DNA from: Zeus faber
Lineage: Eukaryota > Chordata > Actinopteri > Zeiformes > Zeidae
Assembly (NCBI GenBank): GCA_960531495.1
Contig: OY482854.1
Span: 8,546,628 to 8,610,627 of the forward strand
Length of the DNA: 64,000 nucleotides
Direction of reading: 5' to 3'
The notes under the pieces were generated by a model that saw nothing but the letters and a program-made list of their open reading frames with translations, searched no databases and was not told where the DNA came from. Numbering within the stretch: the stretch's first letter is position 1; each line of letters starts with the position of its first letter. Below, one piece after another: positions 31,960 to 41,290 of the stretch. The position numbers were made by a program, and so were the translations under genes.

Positions 31960-32455
31960 TATGTACGTATATTTTATATATCTGGCTATTTCACTGCTGT
32001 ATCACTGCTCTAGGTTACTGCATACTGTGCTGTATTGCTGTTCTCTGCGTTGTTACTGTATTGCTGTGTCGTACTGTTGTATACTGTACTGTATATCTTC
32101 ATACACACATAATTCACATGCACTCTACTGCATATATCTGTAAATACAAATAGCCTATCCTATCCTATACAAAATAGAAATGAAGGGAATAGAGTTATGT
32201 ATATTATACATAACTCTACTACCTTCACTTGTACCCCCACTATGTATTACCTTTTCTATTCACTAACTGCATTACGTTTTAGGAATCAGCTTCAGTTTCA
32301 GTTTCAGTAAGTTGCTAGGTAGGAATTAGGTTAGCTGTTATGTTGGGTTTAGTAACTATTGTACATCGGGTGCATTGCAAAGTCTTTTCACTGCTATGTA
32401 GGAACGTATATGTATGTGACAAATAAACCTCTTGGATCTTGAATCTTCTTAGATT
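31960..32455 (+). mobile_element. L2-type LINE, 3' UTR fragment
   Basis: The sequence follows the 3' UTR of the L2 at 13.3-13.8 kb. Shared features: TACTGTATTGCTGTGTCGTA-type words, CATATCTGTAAATACA, GCATTACGTTTTAGGA, CGGGTGCATTGCA, and the terminus TATATGTATGTGACAAATAA with a TTGAATC-type end near 32,445. No coding remains, so it is a strongly 5'-truncated insertion. A small (TTTCAG)n expansion lies at 32,288-32,307. Confidence 0.82.
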
Positions 32456-33260
32456 TGTTTTTGGCTATTTTTGTATGATTTGCTTTTTCTGCTTTATGCA
32501 AAGTGTCAGTGCAAAATGTCTGTACATCAATGCACCGATCCAACAAATTCCTTGTATATGTATGCATATGTGCTGGCAGAATAAACACCGCGGGGTGTCT
32601 GTATGTTAAGTGAACTCATCGTTGTGCTTCACCTCAGTGTTGCAGCCCGACAACCACGTCTGCGGCTGGCTATTTCAATAAAGATGGCGGGACGAGGATT
32701 CCAGCTGTTTTAAAGTGAAAGCTCGGAGACGTTACGTTGTTAACAGATTTATGGGGAGGGAGGCGATTTTGGACGGCTTCCGCTTTTTCTGTTCCGGACT
32801 TCCAAGCCAGAATCAACGTTGGCAATCTGTTTCCTTCCACCCTGGTTGGGGGCTTGTCTGGCTGGCTGGCTGGCTGTCTGGCTGGCCGGCTGGCTGGCTG
32901 GCTGGCTGGCGGGGGACCAGGCCATATTAATCTCTATTTCTGTTCCTGTGATAGCGGAGCCTTAATTTTCCCTCCGGGCCCTGTACTCCTCACTAAAGTC
33001 AGTGCGGTAATGACAGCAGGCACTCCTTTAGAAGTGAAAAAAGACATATGGGAGCAGACAGCGTCTGTGTAGATGTCAAAACTGTGGCGCCGAGATAGAC
33101 TTTAAACTTTTCTTTTACCTGAGGGGGCCAACGGTTAAGTGTACCTTTTTCTTAGCATCTTTTTTGTTCTTTATGCACTTTGACGAGACTGTGAAAGGCT
33201 GCTGAAGGCTTTGCTAAATTGTGACACCGACGTTGATTTGAGGGACACGTTTTTTTAAAG
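32456..33260. other. no gene; (CTGG)n at 32,856-32,911
   Basis: A tetranucleotide array of about 13 units with GTCTGG and CCGG variants. The flanking GC-richer sequence has no recognised exon. Confidence 0.5.
32856..32911 (+). repeat. (CTGG)n microsatellite
   Basis: About 13 tetranucleotide units, ending in a G-run. Confidence 0.93.
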
Positions 33261-33500
33261 CAACACAGTGTAACTTTTGTCCTTAAAATGAATCATTTTG
33301 ATGGTACACTGGCTTTTAATATGGAGAATGACACCTTTCATTCCCACCCACCCACCGCACGCCTGTTCTTGCACTCTGTAACCCCTGTGTTGGGGTACGA
33401 TAGTTCGGGAAAAGTGTTTTGCGCTTCATGGCCCAACGTCACTTCCTTAATGTTTGGCTCTGGTAATTACGGTAGTTTGTGCCTGTTAAAAAAAAACTAT

Positions 33501-35140
33501 GAATCAGAATCAGAATCAGAAATACTTTAATAATCCCAGGGGGAAATTACTTTTGTTTCAACTCCAAATCTACATACATATTTACATACAACATATTTAC
33601 ATACAACATATAAAAATTATTAAGAAACATATTTATATATAAATATATATATAAACATATCTATATACACATGGTAAAGTGTAAAATATACAGTTAAAAT
33701 GTGCAAAAAGAAGAAGGTGCAGAAGTGGAAGTCCGTGTTTTGAGGTCAGGTTACAGAGAGGGGGTGTCTGACTCTCTGAGGGAGGCGTTGTAGAGATTGA
33801 TGCCCACAGGCAGGAATGATTTCCTGTGGCGCTCTGTGCTGCATCTGGGTAAGAGGAGTCTTCTGCTGAAGGTGCTCCTCTGCTGGGCCAGTGTGTCGTA
33901 GAGAGGGTGTGAGACATTGTCCAAGATGGACTGAAACCTGGACAGCATCCTCCTCTCTGCCACAGTCGTCAGGGTGTCCAGCTCCTCTCCTACGACATCA
34001 CGGGCCCTCCTGATTAGTTTGTTTGGTCTGTTGTTGTCTGCGACCCTCAGCCCACTGCCCCAGCATGTGACAGCGAAGAAGATCGTACTGGCCACAACAG
34101 ACTCATAGAACATCCTCAGCATCGTCCGGCAGATGTTAAAGGACCTCAGCCTCCGTAGGAAATAGAGTCGGCTTTGGCCCTTTTTGTAGACTGCCTCGGT
34201 GTTTCTGGTCCAGTCCAACTTGTTATTGAAGTACACCCCCAGGTACTTGTACTCCTCCACAGTGTCCACAGGGACCCCCTGGATGGAAACAGGGGTCACA
34301 GGTGTTTTTGCCCTCCTCAGATCCACTATGAGCTCCTTTGTCTTAGTCACATTGAGCTGCAGATGGTTCAGCTCACTCCAGGTGACAAAGTTGCCCACAA
34401 CAGTCCTGTATTCACTCTCATCACCCTTTTTAATACAAACAACTATTGCTGAGTCATCGGACTTCTGAAGGTGGCAGGACTCTGTGCAATAGTTGAAGTC
34501 TGAGGTGAAGAGGGTGAAGAGGAATGGAGAGAGGACAGTCCCCTGTGGGGCCCCAGTGTTGCTGACTACCCTGTCAGACACACAGTTCTGTAGGCGTACA
34601 TACTGTGGTCAGGTAATCAACAATCCAGGACACGATGGGGGCCTCCACCAGCATCGCAGCCATCTTCTCACCCAGAAGAGCTGGACGGATGCTGTTGAAA
34701 GCACTGGAGAAATCAAAGAACATGACTCACACAGTACTCGCCGGTTTGTCCAGATGAGTGTAGACTCTGTTCAGCAGGTAGATGATGCTGTCCTCAACTC
34801 CCAGGCGGGGCTGGTAGGCGAACTGCAGTGGATCAGTGAAAGGCCTGACCATTGGCCTTAGCTGCTGCAGGACGAGCCTCTCGAAGGTCTTCATGATGTG
34901 GGATGTCAGAGCCACCGGTCTGTAGTCTTGAGGGCCGCTGGGACGCGGCGTCTTTGGCACAGGAACGAGGCAGGGCGTCTTCCACAGCACAGGGACCCTC
35001 TGGAGGTGCAGGCTCAGGCTGAAGACTTGACTGAGTACTCCACACAGCTGGGGGGCACAGGCTTTAAACACCCTGGCAAATACACCGTCGGGGCCTGCAG
35101 CTTTGCCGGAGTGGAGTCTCGTCAGCTGTGAATTATAAAC
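33501..35140 (-). mobile_element. Rex1/CR1-like LINE, 5'-truncated
   Basis: A minus-strand non-LTR retrotransposon. Its 3' end at 33,501-33,530 has the tail GATTATTAAAGTATTTC followed by tandem TGATTC units. Tandem short repeats in place of poly-A are characteristic of the CR1/Rex1/L2 superfamily. A ~250-bp 3' UTR precedes the reverse transcriptase, and the 5' end is truncated at the start of the RT domain. Rex1 is the best guess from RT wording; CR1-like is the safe level. Confidence 0.75.
33751..35140 (-). pseudogene. Rex1/CR1-like reverse transcriptase pseudogene
   Basis: Reading right to left: LTRLHSGKAAGPDGV (RT entry) near 35,110; PVPKTPRPSGPQDYRPVAL near 34,930; LQFAYQPRLGVEDSI near 34,800. 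A premature TGA at 34,727-34,729 falls just before MFFDFSSAFN. After DYLT near 34,610 the frame shifts. It resumes with SDRVVSNTGAPQGTVLSPF, then QKSDDSAIV at about 34,450-34,467 where the aromatic residue of the catalytic FSDD-type box is missing. [15 protein letters not shown] and YKYLGVYFNNKLDW follow. The C-terminus ends RKSFLPVGINLYN near 33,780. One stop, one frameshift and a catalytic-box codon loss make it dead, although about 275 codons remain continuously open at the 3' side. Confidence 0.83.
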
Positions 35141-35624
35141 TTGCCAGTCAAAATGTCCGGTAATAATGGTCAATATACAATGTCATACAAAACAAAGCAC
35201 CTCCGCCCCCTCAAGGGTGCGGCTGAGACGGGCCGGCCGTGCGCCCGGCACCAGCACCTTGGCCGCCGCCCGCCCTCACTTTCAATGCGTCACGGCGTTT
35301 GTTTCACCCTCTGACTCAGGCATGCGAGCCAATCTGCCGGGCCAAGCACATCTGCTACCTACAGCGGTAGCAGAGGGCCCCGTCCCTCCCCATGCCCTCT
35401 CTCTGTGCGATGCTTGCAAGGGGGCTGTATAATAACATAGGCTGTTATTGTAAAACAAATTATTTACGGACACCAGACCAAGTTTTATGACAGTGGTATA
35501 AAAGTGCCATTTCACTCAGAAACTTTAGGGGTGCCAAATCCCAAATACCAAAAGTTACATAATGCTGCTTCAAATTGCTTAAATAGATATTTCCTTTTTT
35601 TTCTCCGGGCAATCTAATTCAAAT

Positions 35625-36175
35625 GAATATCACCACTAATAATGTAATATATTCAAACTATTAATAATATAATCTCATCCAACAACTAAACATAGAATTC
35701 ATTACTAATCATTTCATAAAATACAATATAGCTAGTAATAATATAACCTATATAAATATTTTAATTTCGTTTTTAATTTATTTACAAAATATCTAATCTT
35801 ATCCAATTGCGTTACTAATAATCTAATCTCACTATTAACAACATAATATTACTAGTAAAAATCGAATCAAATCAAACCTATCCTCTAATGTAATCTAACT
35901 ATTAATAATCAAATCTCCTTTAAGTAGTAATAAAACCACTATAGCCTTTGACCGCAATATAACCGCTAATAGTGATAATAATGATTAATCTAACTATTAA
36001 CAGTGTGATATAATAACCACTACGAATCATACAGTATAATAAAACCACTAATAATGTAATCTTAACAAATCTAGCAACTAATAATCCAATCTAATATAAA
36101 TATTAATAATAAAATGTAATCCAACAATGAACATAATATAAACATGAATAATCAAATCTAGCTGCTATTAATCGT
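35625..36175 (+). repeat. AT-rich degenerate tandem array
   Basis: About 550 bp is built from loose repeats of a word like ACTATTAATAATCTAATCTAA. Examples are TATTAATAATATAATCTC, ACTAATAATCCAATCTAA, ACTATTAATAATCAAATCT and ACTAATAATGTAATCTTA. The spacing is roughly 20-40 bp and irregular. The composition (TAAT and ATCTAA words, few G) differs sharply from both flanks. The period is too degenerate to fix by eye. Confidence 0.7.
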
Positions 36176-38477
36176 AAGAAGGCTTACTTATTGTACGCAG
36201 CGTAAACGCAAATCCAATTCAACAGTCATAACATTGAGTTTCTGTTGCGTAGTCTTGATGGTCTTGCCCGACAGCTCTGACAACAACACCTCGCGTCTCC
36301 AGATCCGCGAACGTGGTGAAAGCCGACTTGCGCCATTGGGACCCACCGACCCCACCACCCCCCCTTCGGAGTCCTTAACAGACTTTAGGTTTCCTCTCCG
36401 CTGGGCGGTTTGACGGCAGCCATTAAGGATTGTCACCCCCCCAGAGCCCCCTCGACCCCTCAACCTCTGAGCTTTCCTCTCCTGACTCCCCCTTCCGAGG
36501 CTATTCTTCCTTCTCTCTTCTTTGCCTTCCTCTCCATCACCCCCCTATACAACGAATCCCATTATCCCTGCTTTTATTACTTAAAACCGTTAAAAAACAG
36601 ATCTTAAAAAGGCTTCTGAGCTTCACCGGGAAGACGTGGCTCAGCATTTTCCCCTTCTTTTTTTCTGCCATCCCTTTCTCTTTTTATGTGTCTTTTACGG
36701 AGCTCTCTTGGAACTGCTATCGCTTTTACACTTTTCATACTTTGCCACATTTTTTATTTCTTCCCCCCCCCCCCTCTCTCTCTTTCTCCACTGGTAAAGA
36801 GTTATTTCGGGACCAGTAATCAAGCGGCAGAGGAGCACCGGACTCTGAAATCGATTACTCCCTCAGGCAGAATACACAGACACCTTATTTTGCTCGTATC
36901 ACCCCTTCTCCTTCTCCAACTCTGATGGGGGGGGGGGGGCATGACAGCAAAGGCAGGGCGGGTTTTTTTGTTTTTTTTTGTTTTTTTTTACCAGAATATT
37001 AATTTTCAAGTTTGGATAAAATATAATAATATAAGCCCAAATGATAGCCATATTTAAGCGGGTGCCATTGTGTGGTTTTAGTGGGAAAAAGGGAGACAAT
37101 AAATCCTTTCCTGACATTATTTTTTCATAATCACGGCAGGAGAATAACGGAGCAGCTCCAGTGTTTTACTGACTCACATATTCCAGAATAAATAACTTTA
37201 TTTAGCTGGTGGGAAAGGTAGAAGACAGAGTCCAGATGACTAGCAGATTCATTTTGTTGGCAAGATATGAATATTCATTATGTACTGAGGGTCTTCATTG
37301 GCCGAGTCCAAATAAGTCTTTGTTGGTGGAATTGATGTCAGTGCTGAATGCTGTTTGTGCAGTGGGAAAAGAGACTGGATCAAATAACAAGCTTCAAATA
37401 AGGTGTTTCATTACTGTCGTCTCTATGACACTTGTATCTCGGCCAAAATTTAGCTGTGTTTGCTATTTTTAGGGTACACAAAACTTAAACTTGGGGGGCA
37501 GAAAATACGACTGTGGAGGCAAAGCCCTCTCATGCCGCCCCCCAATCTTTCTCTATTTGCTAAACAGTCTGTGAGTCAGTCTCACTGGTTTTTGGTTTTT
37601 GACATTTTTATCGCTCCATTTCTCCCCATGTAATCCCCTTTTTACTTCTCGCCCTTCTGCATGCACTTGTTTTTTTTGGGGGGGGGGGGTTTGGAGTGAG
37701 GTTATGCTTCAATTCACTGCGTGGGTGAAATTGTTCGCCAACGCTGCCATGCCAGACTGTCCATCTGGGTGTTTTTAGTTTTTATAATTTTTTTTTTAAA
37801 GCTAGCGTGTGTTTGTCTGTTAAGAGTCTTAGTCAGAACAACATAACTCGCAACGGAAATTAGGTCGGAATACTGGTAGTTTATTTATTTATTTTATCCT
37901 ATCCTCCGTGTCCCTCTCTCTAACAAAACTCACTGAACTGCTGACCGAACCCCACAAACACCTTTTTTTTGAGCAAGACACATGAATAGTCTACCTGAGT
38001 TACCGTCCTTTTAGTGGGAAAGCCATAAAAAGTGTTGAGAAGTTTGGCTCTTTTCTGGAGTTTCGGCCTTTTTGCGAACGACGCAGGGAAAAGGTTATTT
38101 AAAATGTTGATTCATTCGGTTCAGCTCTGAGTTGTGAATGGAATAACCCACAAGAATGTAATTGTATTTTGATATTAAAAAAATGTTGGTTCTTGAGTCA
38201 GGAGCCACTCCTGACCACTGAGACACTTAAAAGACTTGTTCGCGACAAACAAATCGTTCGCGAGTCTTGCCTCTCTCGTCATGAACAGATTGAAGATGCA
38301 GCTTTCTTCTATTATGCCCTCCATGTTTTAATTCTTTACCCATAGGCATCGAACAAACGAGTGGAGTGAGTTCCTGGTATGTTTTTAACCTGTAATTAAA
38401 ATGTATTGTGATGCTCTTTTTACTTTTGTTGTGCCTTATACTTTGAACCTGTATGCACTTTCTTTATTCATATACTT
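36176..38477. other. no gene; homopolymer runs
   Basis: Contains a C-run and CT-rich stretch near 36,765-36,785, a G-run near 36,926-36,939, T-runs near 36,963-36,990, and a T-run joined to a G-run near 37,670-37,690. The open frames are not recognisable. No transposon termini were found. Confidence 0.45.
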
Positions 38478-38692
38478 TGTGAACGTGTGTTCTGGCCCAG
38501 GGCCGAGGAATGAGCGAGAGGGGGCGGGCAAAACAGTGCCGGTTGGCGTGTATTTAATATTAATTCAGAGTTAAACAAAAAGGTCGCTCGTGGGCGAAAG
38601 ACAAAATCATACGTTCGCTGGCAAACAGGGGGAGAGTCCGGAGCCTCTGCTTTTGTGTGTGCGCTGCTGCCATAACGTGGCCGGTCTGCCGG
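38478..38692 (-). repeat. unclassified dispersed repeat Y, copy 2
   Basis: Reverse complement of 9,395-9,612 (CTGGCCCAGGGCC, ATGAGCGAGAG, GGTTGGCGTGTAT, GCTCGTGGGCGAAAG, GGGAGAGTCCGGAG). The 38,170-38,280 neighbourhood carries TTCGCGA/TCGCGAA words like those at 9,090, hinting that the repeat may extend left. Confidence 0.75.
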
Positions 38693-38884
38693 TCTACTCC
38701 TTTTTTACTTTTTGTAATATCTCATAAATGTATTCTTACACACGCTTATAATTTGACATTTTTATTCCTGTGTGCACTTGTGTGATGCAAAATTGTCAAT
38801 AAGTATTGCAATTCTATTTCTAGCAATAATTTAATTGCCACATTGACTCCTGAGTACATCATTACATTTCACTGGTTGTGTAGG

Positions 38885-39045
38885 TCTTAGGAGGACCCCA
38901 GGCTCCCAGGCTCTTCCTGGGATGTTCCTAGGCCAGCCTAGAGATATATAATCCCTTTAGTGCATTCCGGTCCAGCAGTGCATGAACGTGTACCTGGTAC
39001 ACCTCCAAGCGGAGGCACTCAGGGGGTGTCCTTTCCGGACGGGTA
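38885..39045 (-). mobile_element. Rex3 LINE fragment
   Basis: On the minus strand this matches the near-3' part of Rex3: GGACACCCCCTGAGTGCC, GGAGGTGTACCAGG, and a TTATATATCTCTAGGCTGG block corresponding to the conserved GATTATATCTCC...CTGGCCTGGG region. Only about 160 bp remains and the GATG tail is missing. Heavily decayed. Confidence 0.6.
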
Positions 39046-40070
39046 GGGGCTCATGAACAAAGAAAAGAAAAAAAAGAAAAACTCAAGATCTCTGTCACCC
39101 AAAGTGTACGGTTGGCAGGTCGGCTGTCAGATGCTGCTTGTTGGCGTGCCATCTTGGCGGGCGCTCAACAGGTGTGAAGCTACAGCTGCCATCTGCCTCT
39201 GTCACATCGATGCTGTTTTCTAAGTTCTTTTTCGAGCTCGGGCATGGCACTTGGCGTTCACGGGGGCAGCTGGATATTTTGTTGGATAGCCAAGACGGCA
39301 TTGGTTGAGGCCAAAAATAAGAGACTATGAAGAACGCCTTCCACCGTTAACCTAATATTGTTGCTATCTATTTTTAGCTTGTATTGCGATTTGACGGCTA
39401 TCTATTTCTGTCGGCGTTCGAATCCACCAAGGGAGCTTACGCATTTTGTGTGGGGGAAGGTCTGACTCACCAAATGGTAGATCGCTCCTTGGGGCTATGG
39501 ATGGATATCTCTCTTAGTCTAATTATAGCAATGATCTAGCTGTTCCAGCCAAGTTAAACATACTAATAGCTTTTTCACTCCTCTGCTGCTCTGCATGATC
39601 ACAGTCCAAAATCGTGGTGATATCGAGTTTGGTTGGTATGATTATAGTGGTCGGCTGTGATGGTTTCAATGGACGTGAGGCATATCTCAACCAACTCTAT
39701 CTTCTCTATCTTGACCATGTTATATAAATAAATCGATGTGGCTACATGAAAATAGAGCAAAAACATGTCTTCCTTTTGTGTATTGCTTAGATGAAGATGG
39801 CGACATGAGACCACTCAGTTCTGGTTTCAACAGGAAAATCTGCAACGTTAATGATTGAACCAACAACATAAGACATGGCATCGGCAAAACTCGAAAAAAA
39901 AAAAAAAAAAAAAGTCAAATCTTCAAGATTTGGTGATTGGCCATTTTGGCTGATACCATGTCTTATCTTGTTGGCCAGTTTTGCTGATTGGTGGACTCAT
40001 GGTTTAAATGCCACGCTTGTCTGGAAAATCCGGGTGTGGTTTTTCCATGGAGCCCTAATAAATCATAAAA

Positions 40071-40110
40071 AACAGCAGTGTTCTTTGGAAGAACATTCAC
40101 CACTGCTGTT
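40071..40110. other. hairpin, 10-bp perfect stem
   Basis: AACAGCAGTG at 40,071-40,080 pairs with CACTGCTGTT at 40,101-40,110. An inner TTCTT...AAGAA pair around TGG adds a second short stem. Length and shape do not by themselves indicate a microRNA. Confidence 0.6.
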
Positions 40111-40878
40111 CATAATTGATTGAGGCATCTAAATAATAAATGTGAAATTATGAGAGAAGTTTAAATACAGATGACCCTTATTTGAGTCTTTTTAGATGAA
40201 TGTTCTGCCAAATATGGTGTCCAACTTCCCTTAAAGTAAATTTGTCAAAAGTACACAAGTTGTGCTGCTGCTTTGGAGAGGGTGGTGGGTTGGAGAACCA
40301 GAGGGAACAAGGGAGCAAGAGAGAGGATGAAAGCCAAAAAGAGCTTGGGAAAGAAGGTTCAAGTGAGAATAAAGAGAACAAAAAAGAACAGGCTAATAGA
40401 GTTGGAGAGAGAGCTGAGTAGGAAAGGAAGCCAGGCAACCACGGAGATCAGTGCTTGTCTGCTGGACCACGCCTAATTGATGGGGACATTATTGGACGTT
40501 TCCCATTTCCCCTTGCTAACCAGGACATCAAATTTGAGTGTGGAGCTTTCAGCCACTGAGTTAATTTACAGTAATGACTTCCTGCAGCTGTCCAGAGACA
40601 AACCTGAATTGTAATCTGGTTCTGGACGCCCTCGCGGACCAAAGAATTTACGTGGTTCTGTCGACACTTCCCGTTCAGAAACATCTTGATAAGTCACCAA
40701 TTATCACTTTCTTGAAGTCTAGCTTGCTGTGCATGGACCATAATAGTAGACCAAAGACCAAAACAATAATCATTCTCTGGTCAAAAATACATCTAAAGGC
40801 TTATATCTAGGCTTAAATCTGTGAAAACCTCTTTTTTTCACCCACAAAGGGTGAAATGCACCCCTAATTGCGCTGCCA

Positions 40879-40914
40879 CGCAAATAGCTTCTCGGTATAA
40901 CAGTGCTATTTGCG
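40879..40914. other. hairpin, 10-bp perfect stem
   Basis: CGCAAATAGC at 40,879-40,888 pairs with GCTATTTGCG at 40,905-40,914 across a 16-base loop. Confidence 0.6.
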
Positions 40915-41104
40915 TATATTTAAATGAGGAATTATTCATACATTTGCTTCAAAATTGGCCCCTTTCAATGCAAATGAGCCTCGTTGTAAATGGCGTCTAA
41001 TTCATAAACACCGGCGCTAATAGCCTGCCGGAGTCTCTGCCCACCTGTACCGGAGACAGAGTCTTTCTGGCACTGGGGCACCGACATGGCGTGAGTTTTA
41101 TGAA

Positions 41105-41290
41105 TTTAAACAGAAAGGCTCACTGGCCAAAAGGATGAACTATAATGAGAACAGTGGGTTGGGCGCAGGAGGAAGGACGGCTTCACTGGCTCCTGGTCGG
41201 CTATGCCGATCCCCCTCTGCAAGACAGACAAACCTTTAGAAAACTTCCTGTCCCAAATCGGACCAATCAGCGCCGCTGTTGCTCTCCAAC
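41105..41290 (+). repeat. unclassified dispersed repeat, copy 2
   Basis: Diverged partner of 6,815-7,005 in the same orientation (AGGCTCACTGGCC at the left, CCCCCTCTGCAAGACAGAC centrally, GGACCAATCAGCGC at the right). Confidence 0.65.

Larger units (their letters stand above)
33259..35571. mobile_element. TIR element disrupted by a LINE
   Basis: AAGCAACACAGTGTAACTTT at 33,259 and the complement of AAAGTTACATAATGCTGCTT at about 35,552-35,571 form an imperfect inverted pair (AAGCARCAYWRTGTAACTTT). The DNA inside each end is not LINE-like: a left arm of about 240 bp and a right arm of about 430 bp, the latter GC-rich at 35,200-35,400. The LINE at 33,501-35,140 occupies the middle. This looks like a short non-autonomous DNA element into which a LINE jumped. 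No target duplication was found, so the assignment is tentative. Confidence 0.45.
39046..41104. other. no gene; three hairpin-forming sequences
   Basis: An imperfect inverted pair lies at 39,860-39,890 and 39,943-39,973 (CAACAACATAAGACATGG against its complement), with a 20-base A-run in the loop. A compact hairpin is at 40,071-40,110 and another at 40,879-40,914. No coding is recognised. The 40,850-41,090 stretch has TTTGCG/CGCAAA words seen in fish DNA transposons, but no ends were found. Confidence 0.4.

Noticed and set aside
34727-35173. Treating the open 148-codon N-terminal RT frame as a separate gene
   Set aside because: It ends at a TGA immediately before the next RT motif (MFFDFSSAFN) in the same frame; it is the front part of one broken LINE frame.
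39370-39440. B-box-like GTTCGAATCC at 39,414, a possible tRNA gene
   Set aside because: The T-stem does not pair (CGGCG against CCACC) and no acceptor stem or A box fits at the right spacing.
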